64,000 nucleotides of DNA from Lutibacter sp. HS1-25 (GTDB lineage Bacteria; Bacteroidota; Bacteroidia; Flavobacteriales; Flavobacteriaceae): NCBI RefSeq assembly GCF_004121075.1, contig NZ_RHLN01000005.1:44241-108240 (forward strand), given 5' to 3'. Shown here one piece after another: positions 54,710-63,882 of this stretch. A model generated the notes under the pieces. It was not told where the DNA came from and ran no database searches. It saw only the letters and a program-made list of their open reading frames with translations. The stretch's first letter is position 1, and each line of letters begins with the position of its first letter. A program made the position numbers and the translations under genes.

Positions 54710-54747
54710 TGTTTAATAAATATAGTAATATTTTAAACAAAAACAAA
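54710..54747 (-). promoter_or_regulatory. crtI promoter with CarH/LitR-type operator P3
   Basis: TGTTTAAT (54710-54717), 14 bp, TTTAAACA (54732-54739) is the third copy of the operator with one changed base. On the minus strand TTTG (54747-54744) and TATATTTA (54724-54717) with a 19-bp spacer form the promoter, so the operator lies over the -7 box and spacer. It ends 10 nt before the ATG. Confidence 0.65.
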
Positions 54748-54761
54748 TTATTTAAAAAAAA

Positions 54762-55664
54762 TTACAACAATTTTATCAAATCATCTATTTTAGAAAACAC
54801 TTTAATATTTGAATTTAACTTAGATTTTGAAGCTTCAGATGATTTTAGTCCCAATAACCACAATTCACTATTTGAGCTATTTAGCACCTCATTTGATACA
54901 GCATCTATATATTCATCAACAGTTATTTTAGAAGGTTCAACAGTTAAAAAAGAAACAAAACAACAAGTTTCATGCACTTTAAGCACATCAGCCAAATTGC
55001 TAATTGGCACACTTTGACCTAAATAAATAGATTTATAACCGTGTAATAACAATTCGTAATGCAAATACAATAGTCCTAACTCATGTATTTCGTTTAAAGG
55101 CAGATACAAAGCAAATAGTCTACTATTACTTGAAGGTTCAGATAATTGTACCGACTCAATATTTGTATAAAATTTTTGCTTTATTAAATTGGTAATAAAG
55201 TGCTCGTGTGCTGGCGTAATAGAACTAATCTGCCATAACATACCAATTTCATTTAAAAAAGGTAAAAACACTTTTTTAACAATTTCTCTAAACGACAACT
55301 TGGTTAACAAGCCGTTATAAGTTTTTACAAATAAAGCTTCATCAAAATTAAGCATCGCCAATTTTAACATATTTGAGCTTTGGCTTTCTACACCATTTTT
55401 TGAAATCACCTCTCTTACATTTGCAAGTATTTGAGAATCTGACAAATCAGCAATTTTAGAAATTTTAATGCCGTGATTGTTTAACAATGATACATTTAAA
55501 AGCTTCTGCAAATTTAAAATATCGTAATAACGAATATTAGAATCTGTCCTATTTGGTTCTAAAAGATTGTATCTTTTTTCCCAAATACGGATGGTATGCG
55601 CTTTGATACCCGAAAAACTTTCTAAGTCTTTTATCGTGAATTCAGTTTTAATATTGTTCAATGT
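54762..55664 (-). CDS. MerR-family B12-dependent photoreceptor regulator, CarH/LitR-like
   Basis: The start is a TTG at 55664, giving NNIKTEFTIKDLE as the opening. No ATG is present, and an upstream TTG overlaps the -7 box at 55683-55690. The MerR helix-turn-helix covers about the first 70 residues (GIKAHTIRIWEKRYNLLEP). The helical and cobalamin-binding domains follow. Counting from the upstream TTG at 55685, Trp151 and Glu161 (WQISSITPAHEH) fall ten residues apart, as do Trp131 and Glu141 of Thermus CarH, and EIHELG fits the ExHxxG lower-ligand motif (His201). The residue after the Trp is Gln, not the His132 of CarH. It probably represses the three operons in the dark. Confidence 0.85.
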   Translation of the reverse strand, partial: TLNNIKTEFTIKDLESFSGIKAHTIRIWEKRYNLLEPNRTDSNIRYYDILNLQKLLNVSLLNNHGIKISKIADLSDSQILANVREVISKNGVESQSSNMLKLAMLNFDEALFVKTYNGLLTKLSFREIVKKVFLPFLNEIGMLWQISSITPAHEHFITNLIKQKFYTNIESVQLSEPSSNSRLFALYLPLNEIHELGLLYLHYELLLHGYKSIYLGQSVPISNLADVLKVHETCCFVSFLTVEPSKITVDEYIDAVSNEVLNSSNSELWLLGLKSSEASKSKLNSNIKVFSKIDDLIKLL

Positions 55665-55682
55665 ATATCTGTTTTTATTCAA

Positions 55683-55712
55683 CAAATATAGTGTAATAAT
55701 TTAAATATACAA
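55683..55712 (-). promoter_or_regulatory. Promoter of the CarH-like gene
   Basis: On the minus strand TTG (55712-55710) is followed by 19 bp and then TATATTTG (55690-55683). It is the best promoter match in the island. The predicted start, near 55677, rules out the TTG at 55685 as a start codon. Confidence 0.6.
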
Positions 55713-55907
55713 TAGGCTTCTTAAAATCATCAAAAAAAAATTAACTGTTTAATTTTTTAAATTTGCCATTTCATCTAAATCGTTTTTACCTTTACCGACA
55801 CTAAAAAGCCATTGTAATCAAAAATTTTATGTGTTAATTATTATTTTTCATATTATTTACCTTTATTAGTAACCTTAATCGTTAATTCAAAGCAATATCA
55901 CCTTATA

Positions 55908-58802
55908 ATGAATAGTAAATATCTTGTATTTTTTATGCTTTTTACACTTTCTTTGTTTGCCCAAAAACAGGAAGTTAAAATATTCAATACTGCTGTAAAC
56001 ACGGTAGATGCTGAGTTTGGAATCACTTATTTAAATTCCAATACAGTGATTTACGTTTCTTCAAAAAAGGTTGAAAATGACAAAGTTTTTTCAAAAGACA
56101 GACGAGCACGTAACCATCAAATGTTTTTAGAATTTTACCAAGGTACCATTACTTCAAATGGCGATATTATTGAAAATGGTAAGATTTCAGCAAATAGTAA
56201 ATCTGAAATTTTTGAATCAGATATTGCCTTTACACCCGATGGAAAAACAATTTATTTTACCTGGAATAATTTTTACAACAACGATATCTCAAGAAGGGAT
56301 TCAGCCAGATTTCAGTCTTTAAAACTTGCAAAAGCTAGTATTAACGAACGTTTTGAGATTTCTAACATTTCATTTTTACCATTTAACAACAATAGTTATT
56401 CTTTAAGATATCCAGCAATTGGCAAAAATGGTAAACAATTATTTTTTGCTTCAGATATGCCCGGAGGTTTTGGCGGAAACGATATTTATGTAGTTGATAT
56501 TTTGCCTAATAACACCTATAGTGAACCTAAAAATTTAGGAAGCAATATCAATACCAAAGAAGATGAAATTTTTCCTTTTATAGATCAAAACAACGCACTT
56601 TATTTTGCCTCATATGGTCATAATGGTTTGGGTAATTACGATATTTTTAAAAGTGATTTTGTTGAAGGAAAATACCAATCTGTTGAAAATTTACCTGCAC
56701 CAATTAATAGTAAATACGACGATTTTAATTACATTATCAACAATTTAACAAATACTGGCTATTTTTCTTCAAACAGAAAAGAAGGTAAAGGCGATGTAGA
56801 TATTTACGCTTTTAAAATAATAGACGAACAATGTATGCAAAACATTTCGGGCATAGTTTCTAATGAATCGGATAACAATCCTATTACAGAAGCCACCGTT
56901 AGCTTGTATGTTAAAAATGAACTTATTGAATCTCAAATTGTTAAAACCGATTCGAAATACAACTTTAAGGTACCTTGTAATGAAGCTTATAAATTAGTAG
57001 TTGAAAAAGAAGAATTCAAACCTATTGAAATCAATTTACTTGCAAATAATACATCAAATGAAATAAATATTCAAAATATTGCACTTACGCCTATTCATTG
57101 TTATCACAGTATTTCCGGATTTGTATTTAATGAAAAAAGCAACAAACAACTTGCTCAGGTAACCGTAAATTTATTTTTAAATGGTGTTTTGGAAACTTCG
57201 CAACTTACACAAGTGGGATCTAAATTTAGTTTTATAATTAAATGTGAAGATAATTATAAAATTGTTGCTGAAAAAGATGGTTTCTTGCCTTCTGAAATCG
57301 ATGTAATTACCAATAACAAACCTTACTTTTTAGAGGATATCAATTTATTTTTAACTCCAAAAGATTGCAATCAAACCATTGCAGGACAACTATTTGACCA
57401 AAAAACAAAACAACAGCTTACAAATGTTCAAATTAGTTTGTTTGTAAATGATGTATTAACTGAAACGCTACTTTTAAAGGATAGCAATTATTTAATTGAT
57501 ATCGATTGCGAAACTACCTATAAAATATTAGCTGAAAAAGAGGGTTATTTACCTGCTGAAGCCAATATATTAACCAGCAACAAACCCGAATTTAAAAACA
57601 ATACAGACCTTTATTTAGTTCCTGTTGAATGCAAACAAACCATTGTAGCACAGGTAATTGACCAAAAAACAAAACAACAACTAAGCAATGTGCAATTTAG
57701 TTTGTTTGTAAATGATGTATTGACTGATACGCAAATCACTTCAAATAACACGCATACTTTTAATGTAGATTGTGAAACTGCTTACAAAATAATGGCTCAA
57801 AAAGAAGGTTATTTACCTGCTGAAGTTGTTCTTTTAACCAACAACAACGCAAATTTTGAAAATGCTATCAATATTAATTTAAGCCCTGTTGAATGCAAAC
57901 AAACCATTGTTGCTCTGGTTATTGACGATAAAACTAAGCAACAATTAAGCAATGTGCAATTCAGTTTATTTGTTAATGACGTATTGACCGAAACGCAAAT
58001 TACTTCAAATAACACGCATACTTTTAATGTAAATTGTGAAACTTCTTACAAAATAATGGCTCAAAAAGAAGGTTATTTGCCTGCTGAAGTTGTTCTTTTA
58101 ACCAACAACAACGCCAATTTTGAAAATGCTATCAATATCAATCTAAATCCTATTGAATGTAACCAAACCATTGCTGGTGCTGTTTTTAACAGCAAAAACA
58201 ATGAAAAACTAAACAATGTAAAAATCAGTTTGTATGTAAATGACGTATTAACCGAAACGCAAATCACTTCAAATAATGCCTATACTTTTAATGTAGATTG
58301 TGAAACTGCTTACAAAATAATGGCTACAAAAGAAGGCTTTACAAATTCAACAATCGTTTTAAATACCAATAACAAAAACAACTTTAACAATGTTAAAAAT
58401 ATCAATTTAGAGCCAGTTGTTGAATTTATAGCTGTCAATAACGAGAAAATGATCAAGACAGATGTTATTTATTTTGATTTGGATAGTGACGAAATTAGTG
58501 AAGCTGCTGAAATAGAAATCAATAAAGTAATTGGTATTCTTAAAAAATATCCAACTATGAAAATTGAAATTGCTTCTCATACCGATAGTAGAGCACCTGA
58601 TAATTACAATTTAATTTTATCAGAAAAAAGAGCGAGTTCTACTTCTAACTATATGATTGAACAAGGTATAGATGCTAACAGAATAAAAGCCAAAGGTTAT
58701 GGTGAAACCAAATTAATCAACAAATGTGCTAACGGAGTACCTTGTACAAATGCAGAACACGAACTTAACAGAAGAACTGAATTTGTAATAATTCAAGAGT
58801 AA
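55908..58802 (+). CDS. PD40/OmpA-family outer membrane protein with six internal repeats
   Basis: The 964-residue protein has a signal peptide (about 1-19), then PD40 beta-propeller-like blades (about 75-300, DIAFTPDGKTIYFTWN, FFASDMPGGFGGNDIYV). Six tandem carboxypeptidase-regulatory-like repeats of 88-89 residues begin at 56832, 57099, 57366, 57630, 57894 and 58158. An OmpA domain closes the protein (IEIASHTDSRAPDNYNLILS, about 860-964). The repeats start with CxQTI and carry conserved cysteines. Repeats 4 and 5 are almost identical in DNA. The OmpA part binds cell wall; similar proteins are linked to the type IX secretion system. Confidence 0.88.
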   Translation: MNSKYLVFFMLFTLSLFAQKQEVKIFNTAVNTVDAEFGITYLNSNTVIYVSSKKVENDKVFSKDRRARNHQMFLEFYQGTITSNGDIIENGKISANSKSEIFESDIAFTPDGKTIYFTWNNFYNNDISRRDSARFQSLKLAKASINERFEISNISFLPFNNNSYSLRYPAIGKNGKQLFFASDMPGGFGGNDIYVVDILPNNTYSEPKNLGSNINTKEDEIFPFIDQNNALYFASYGHNGLGNYDIFKSDFVEGKYQSVENLPAPINSKYDDFNYIINNLTNTGYFSSNRKEGKGDVDIYAFKIIDEQCMQNISGIVSNESDNNPITEATVSLYVKNELIESQIVKTDSKYNFKVPCNEAYKLVVEKEEFKPIEINLLANNTSNEINIQNIALTPIHCYHSISGFVFNEKSNKQLAQVTVNLFLNGVLETSQLTQVGSKFSFIIKCEDNYKIVAEKDGFLPSEIDVITNNKPYFLEDINLFLTPKDCNQTIAGQLFDQKTKQQLTNVQISLFVNDVLTETLLLKDSNYLIDIDCETTYKILAEKEGYLPAEANILTSNKPEFKNNTDLYLVPVECKQTIVAQVIDQKTKQQLSNVQFSLFVNDVLTDTQITSNNTHTFNVDCETAYKIMAQKEGYLPAEVVLLTNNNANFENAININLSPVECKQTIVALVIDDKTKQQLSNVQFSLFVNDVLTETQITSNNTHTFNVNCETSYKIMAQKEGYLPAEVVLLTNNNANFENAININLNPIECNQTIAGAVFNSKNNEKLNNVKISLYVNDVLTETQITSNNAYTFNVDCETAYKIMATKEGFTNSTIVLNTNNKNNFNNVKNINLEPVVEFIAVNNEKMIKTDVIYFDLDSDEISEAAEIEINKVIGILKKYPTMKIEIASHTDSRAPDNYNLILSEKRASSTSNYMIEQGIDANRIKAKGYGETKLINKCANGVPCTNAEHELNRRTEFVIIQE

Positions 58803-58822
58803 TTATTAGCTTACTTCATTTT

Positions 58823-58859
58823 AAAAACAACCGTTTATTTTTTGAGCGGTTGTTTTTTT
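58823..58859 (+). terminator. Terminator of the OmpA-repeat gene
   Basis: AAAACAACCG (58824-58833) pairs with CGGTTGTTTT (58847-58856), and a T run follows. Confidence 0.8.
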
Positions 58860-59017
58860 ATCACAAACACAAATCAAAATTTAAAACACCTGCCTCCTAT
58901 TCAACAGACACCTAAAATTGTTCACCAACGTTTTGTAAATGTGTGATTTTTGTCGGTCTTATTTTTTATATTTGGCTACTCAAACAAGTTAATTTAGTGA
59001 ATATTCAAAAACTTACA

Positions 59018-61906
59018 ATGCTTTCTGAAGCATTAAATGGCGAATTATTTTTTGATAAATTGCACACAAGTATCTATGCTACTGATGCCTCTGTATATCG
59101 AAAAATTCCGTTAGCAGTTGCCTTTCCTAAAAATTCGGCAGATATCAAACTATTGATTGCTTTTGCAAGCAGTAACCATATTTCTTTAATTCCCAGAACG
59201 GCTGGTACTTCACTGGCCGGGCAATGTGTTGGCGATGGTATTGTTGTTGATGTTTCTAAACATTTTACGCAAATTTTAAAGTTGAATGTCGAAAATAAAA
59301 CAATTACCGTTCAACCTGGAATTGTTAGAGACGCACTTAATTTGTATTTAAAACCTCACGGATTGTTTTTTAGTCCAGATACTTCCACCAGCAATCGCTG
59401 TATGATTGGTGGTATGGTTGGCAACAATTCATCTGGCACAACTTCCATAAAATATGGTGTAACACGTGATAAAGTTTTGGCATTGAAAACCATTTTAAGT
59501 GATGGTTCTGAAGTTGTTTTTAACGACTTAACTAAAGATGAATTTCTTCAGAAAAAAAATGGAAATAGCCTGGAAAGCAACATTTACAACACTATTTATA
59601 ATGAATTGAGTGATGCAGCAACACAACAGGAAATTAAAAATGAATTTCCAAAACCTACAATCCACAGGCGAAATACAGGTTATGCAATTGATGCTTTGTT
59701 AAATACTGCTGTTTTTAGCAATACTGAAACGCCTATAAACATTGCTAAATTGTTATGTGGAAGCGAAGGAACTTTGGCTTTTACAACCGAAATCACCCTA
59801 CAATTAGACGATTTACCACCACAGCATAGTATGATGGTGGCAGCGCATTTTACAAGCATTCAAAAAAGTATGGAAGCCGTTGTTGTGGCGATGAAACACA
59901 ATTTGTATATGTGCGAATTAATGGATAAAACCATTTTAGATTGTACAAAAAATAACCGTGAACAAGCTAAAAACAGGCTTTTTATTGAAGGCGATCCCAA
60001 AGCCATTTTAATGCTCGAAGTAAAATCTGACAATCCAGATGAAACCTGGTTGTTGGCTGAAAATTTGGTAGCTGATTTAAAACAGCATCAATTTGGGTAT
60101 GCTTATCCAATTTTAGCCGGAGAAGACATCAATAAAGCTATCAATTTGCGAAAAGCAGGTTTGGGCTTATTGGGTAATATTATTGGCGATAAAAAAGCGG
60201 TTGCCTGTATTGAAGATACGGCTGTTGAAATGAGCGATTTGCCAAATTATATTGCCGAATTTACCGAAATGATGAAAAATTTCGGACAAGATGCTGTGTA
60301 TTATGCACATGCTGGTGCAGGAGAAATACACCTCCGTCCTATTTTAAATCTTAAAAAATCTGATGATGTTGTATTGTTTAGAACCATTACCACCGCAGTA
60401 GCGCAATTGGTTAAAAAATACAAAGGGTCGCTAAGTGGTGAGCACGGAGATGGTATTGTGCGCGCTGAGTTTATTGAATTTATGATTGGCTCTAAAAATT
60501 ACCAACTGCTAAAACGCATTAAAACTGCTTTTGATCCCAACAATATTTTTAACCAAGGTAAAATTGTAGATGCTTTTCCTATGGATCAAAATCTGCGCTA
60601 TCAAAAAGATAGAATTGAACCTCATATTGAAACCATTCAGGATTTTTCAGATAGTGAAGGTATTTTAAAAGTTGCCGAAAAATGCAATGGTTCGGGCGAT
60701 TGTAGAAAACCTGTTTCTGCAAGTGGTACAATGTGTCCAAGTTACCGAGCTACTAAAAACGAAAAAGATACCACACGTGCGCGTGCCAATGCTTTGCGCG
60801 AATTTTTAACCAATGCCGATAAAATCAATAAATTTGATTATGCCGAATTAAAAGATGTTTTCGACCTTTGTTTAAGTTGCAAAGCCTGTGCTAGTGAATG
60901 TCCTAGCAATGTAGATATTGCAGCCTTAAAAGCAGAGTTTTTATACCAATACCAAAAGGCAAACAAACCCTCATTAAGAACGCAGTTATTTGCCAAAAAT
61001 GTAGCTTATAACAAATTGGGAAGTATCGTTCCTGCAATCACAAACATCTTATTAAACAACCATTTAACTAAAAAAGTTATCGGTATTGCAACAGAAAGAA
61101 GCATTCCTAAATTGCATCAGTTCACTTTAAAAAAATGGATTAAAAACAATTTAAACAAGCTTCAAAAAGGGACTTTTAAAAATGGTGAAGTTTATTTATT
61201 TTGTGACGAATTTACCAATTATTACGATGTTAATATAGGGATTGATGCTATTGAATTGCTAACAAAACTAGGCTATAAAGTGCGTATTGTTAAGCACGAA
61301 GAAAGTGGTAGAAGTGCCATTTCAAAAGGATTTTTAGACCTTGCAAAAACTGTTATTGATAAAAATATAGCCATATTTAAAGACCTTGTTACTAATGAAA
61401 TACCTTTAATTGGTATTGAACCTTCGGCGATTTTAGGTTTTAGAGACGATTATTTACGTTTGGCTTCAGATAAAATTGCTGCTGAAAAAATTTCAAAAAA
61501 CACTTTTACTTTTGAAGAATTCATCAAAAAAGAATTTGAAAATGGCCATATCAAAAGTGATGATTTCACAGTCAATTCGCAAGAAATAAAAATTCACGTA
61601 CATTGTCATCAAAAATCATTAAGCACTTCTGAAGCAACTTTTAGCATGTTAAACATCCCTAAAAATTACAAGCCAACCATCTTAAATTCAGGTTGCTGCG
61701 GTATGGCAGGTTCTTTTGGTTACGAAAAAGAGCATTACCAAATTTCAATGCAAGTTGGTGAAGATACCTTATTTCCAAAAGTTAGAAATACTGCTAAAAA
61801 TATTGTAATTTCAGCGTCAGGAACCAGTTGTAGACATCAAATAAAAGATGGTACAAAAAGAGAAAGCAAACATCCAATAACAATACTTAAAGAAGCACTT
61901 AATTAA
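59018..61906 (+). CDS. FAD and 4Fe-4S dehydrogenase (D-2-hydroxyacid type, YdiJ-like)
   Basis: The start is set at the ATG at 59018 (MLSEALNGELFF); upstream the frame runs only from GTG codons. The 962-residue protein has an FAD_binding_4 domain (about 30-240), an FAD-oxidase C domain (to about 535), and a ferredoxin-like region with CNGSGDCRK, TMCPSY and CLSCKACASECPS. A C-terminal cysteine-rich domain has NSGCCGMAGSFGYE. The layout matches fused D-lactate or D-2-hydroxyglutarate dehydrogenases that donate electrons to quinone. It is followed 2 bp later by an aldo/keto reductase. Confidence 0.88.
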   Translation: MLSEALNGELFFDKLHTSIYATDASVYRKIPLAVAFPKNSADIKLLIAFASSNHISLIPRTAGTSLAGQCVGDGIVVDVSKHFTQILKLNVENKTITVQPGIVRDALNLYLKPHGLFFSPDTSTSNRCMIGGMVGNNSSGTTSIKYGVTRDKVLALKTILSDGSEVVFNDLTKDEFLQKKNGNSLESNIYNTIYNELSDAATQQEIKNEFPKPTIHRRNTGYAIDALLNTAVFSNTETPINIAKLLCGSEGTLAFTTEITLQLDDLPPQHSMMVAAHFTSIQKSMEAVVVAMKHNLYMCELMDKTILDCTKNNREQAKNRLFIEGDPKAILMLEVKSDNPDETWLLAENLVADLKQHQFGYAYPILAGEDINKAINLRKAGLGLLGNIIGDKKAVACIEDTAVEMSDLPNYIAEFTEMMKNFGQDAVYYAHAGAGEIHLRPILNLKKSDDVVLFRTITTAVAQLVKKYKGSLSGEHGDGIVRAEFIEFMIGSKNYQLLKRIKTAFDPNNIFNQGKIVDAFPMDQNLRYQKDRIEPHIETIQDFSDSEGILKVAEKCNGSGDCRKPVSASGTMCPSYRATKNEKDTTRARANALREFLTNADKINKFDYAELKDVFDLCLSCKACASECPSNVDIAALKAEFLYQYQKANKPSLRTQLFAKNVAYNKLGSIVPAITNILLNNHLTKKVIGIATERSIPKLHQFTLKKWIKNNLNKLQKGTFKNGEVYLFCDEFTNYYDVNIGIDAIELLTKLGYKVRIVKHEESGRSAISKGFLDLAKTVIDKNIAIFKDLVTNEIPLIGIEPSAILGFRDDYLRLASDKIAAEKISKNTFTFEEFIKKEFENGHIKSDDFTVNSQEIKIHVHCHQKSLSTSEATFSMLNIPKNYKPTILNSGCCGMAGSFGYEKEHYQISMQVGEDTLFPKVRNTAKNIVISASGTSCRHQIKDGTKRESKHPITILKEALN

Positions 61907-61908
61907 TT

Positions 61909-62922
61909 ATGAGCAAAATATACCGCCCTCAAGACAAGCAAAATTATATTGCAAATGCCGATAGATATGAAAAAATGAAATACAGACGTACTGGTAAAAG
62001 TGGTTTGTTATTACCCGAATTGTCGTTGGGATTGTGGCATAACTTTGGTTTAAATGATGATTTTGAGAATGCACGAAATCTACTAAAATGTGCTTTTGAC
62101 AATGGTATTACCCATTTTGATTTGGCCAATAATTACGGACCTCCTTATGGTTCTGCAGAAACTACTTTTGGAAAAATTCTAAAAAAGGATTTTAAAAAAT
62201 ATAGAAACGAATTGATCATTTCATCAAAAGCAGGTTACGATATGTGGCCTGGACCTTATGGTGATTTTGGTTCTAAAAAATACCTGGTTTCAAGCTTAGA
62301 TGATAGTTTAAAACGTATGAATTTAGACTATGTTGATATTTTTTACCACCACCGACCAGATTACGAGACTCCTTTGGAAGAAACAATGGTCACACTAGAT
62401 TTGATGGTAAGACAAGGAAAAGCTTTGTATGTAGGAATTTCAAATTACCAGCCAGAAAGAGCTGCTGAAGCCTTCAAAATATTGAAAGATTTAGGAACAC
62501 CTTGCTTGATTCACCAACCACGTTACAGTATGATGGATCGTTGGGTTGAAGATGGCTTACTTGATTTAATTGAAAAAGAAGGAGTTGGCGCAATTGCTTT
62601 TTCGCCTTTGGCACAAGGTACTTTAACCGATAAATACCTGAATGGTTTCCCAGAAGATTCAAGAGCCGTAAAAGATGGTCGTTATTTAAAAACAGCACAA
62701 ATCAACGAAAAACTTTCAAAAATTAAAAAACTAAACACCATTGCTTTAGAAAGAGGTCAAAGTTTGGCTCAAATGGCAATTGCGTGGATTTTAAAAGACC
62801 AACGCATTACCTCAGTATTGATTGGCGCTAGTAAAACCGCTCAAATTTTAGACAGTTTAAAAGCCATTGACAATACCGAATTTTCAAAAGAAGAATTAGA
62901 GAAAATTGAAAGTGTTCTTTAG
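61909..62922 (+). CDS. Aldo/keto reductase, L-glyceraldehyde 3-phosphate reductase-like
   Basis: The 337-residue protein has the YghZ/Kv-beta-type AKR motifs: FDLANNYGPPYGSAETTFGKIL (catalytic Asp and Tyr), IISSKAGYDMWPGPYGDFGSKKYL (Lys), and YHHRPDYETPLEETM (His). It reduces aldehydes such as L-glyceraldehyde 3-phosphate or methylglyoxal with NADPH. It is cotranscribed with the FAD/Fe-S dehydrogenase. Confidence 0.9.
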   Translation: MSKIYRPQDKQNYIANADRYEKMKYRRTGKSGLLLPELSLGLWHNFGLNDDFENARNLLKCAFDNGITHFDLANNYGPPYGSAETTFGKILKKDFKKYRNELIISSKAGYDMWPGPYGDFGSKKYLVSSLDDSLKRMNLDYVDIFYHHRPDYETPLEETMVTLDLMVRQGKALYVGISNYQPERAAEAFKILKDLGTPCLIHQPRYSMMDRWVEDGLLDLIEKEGVGAIAFSPLAQGTLTDKYLNGFPEDSRAVKDGRYLKTAQINEKLSKIKKLNTIALERGQSLAQMAIAWILKDQRITSVLIGASKTAQILDSLKAIDNTEFSKEELEKIESVL

Positions 62923-63111
62923 ATTAAAACTGGCTGTTAGCTAAATAATGAATAATTAATAATGAATAATTAATAATGAAAAGTTAATAATGAAAAATTA
63001 ATAATTAATACTTAGTATTGACTTAAAACTTAAAACTTAGAACTGTTACTGAATACTTCAATTATTGCTATTTTGTTTAAAAAATACACCTCCCTGCCCT
63101 CCTCAAGGAGA

Positions 63112-63160
63112 GGGCTGAGCGTTAAAAAAATGTTCTGTGAACATTTTTAGCGATAGAGCC
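63112..63160. repeat. 49-bp hairpin element, copy 1
   Basis: The element begins GGGCTGAGCGTTAAAA and ends GATAGAGCC, with the stem AAAAATGTTC (63126-63135) and GAACATTTTT (63139-63148). It differs from copy 2 by three bases. Confidence 0.7.
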
Positions 63161-63656
63161 TGATGGCGCTAGGGCTAAGTGACGTGGCAATACGTCATTT
63201 TCAGCTTGACTGGAAATCTGTCGGTAGCTAGATGCAGAATACTTCCCTGTTGAAAAATTGACTCCCTTTAGGGTTGGGGAAAAGCAATTTTTCGCTAGTG
63301 TTTAGTTTTGTTAATAATTAAACTAATTTATAATTACACACCCCTAACCCCTCTCAAGAGGGGAATATTATAGTTGAATAATTGCTTTTGACTTTAGACT
63401 TTTAACTTTAGACTTTCAACTTAAAACTGTTACTGAATACTGCTACTGAAAACTGACTTTCAACTTTAGACTTAAAACTTAAAACTTAAAACTGTTACTG
63501 AATACTGCTACTGAAAACTAGCTTTCGACTTTCAACTTTAGACTTAAAACTTAAAACTGGTTATTGGCTTTTGTATTGATAAAACACCCGTCCTATGGAA
63601 TTTTTCGTTATAAAATATCAAATTCTTTAGTGTTGGGCGGAGCAGCGTCCAAAGAA

Positions 63657-63705
63657 GGGCAGAGCGTTAAAAAAATGTTCAGTGAACATTTTTAGTGATA
63701 GAGCC
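63657..63705. repeat. 49-bp hairpin element, copy 2
   Basis: Same element as at 63112-63160 in the same orientation, with three base differences, two outside the stem and one in the loop. Both copies lie in GC-richer blocks within the AT-rich region. Confidence 0.7.
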
Positions 63706-63816
63706 AGCTGGCGCCGGGAGCCTGGGCGTGATGGTTAAAAGTATTTGATAATTTTATAGAAAAATAACATCAGACTAGATTTTTTTGGTTAGCTCACCCA
63801 TTTGTTATTTTATTAA

Positions 63817-63882
63817 GTGTTCGTGAATCTCCTAAAGTCGATTTCTATTTTATCGATGAACTGCGAAGCACATCACGAACAC
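63817..63882. repeat. Inverted repeat enclosing a string shared with 11712-11732
   Basis: GTGTTCGTGA and TCACGAACAC are perfect 10-bp arms separated by 46 bp. The 21 nt at 63824-63844 are the exact reverse complement of 11712-11732. Confidence 0.6.

Noticed and set aside
55746..55775. TGTTTAAT upstream of the CarH-like gene as a fourth light operator
   Set aside because: The second arm expected 22 bp later reads ATTTCATC and does not match ATTAAACA, so only a half-site is present.
63112..63705. Insertion sequence
   Set aside because: There are duplicated hairpins but no transposase frame and no target-site duplication that I can see.
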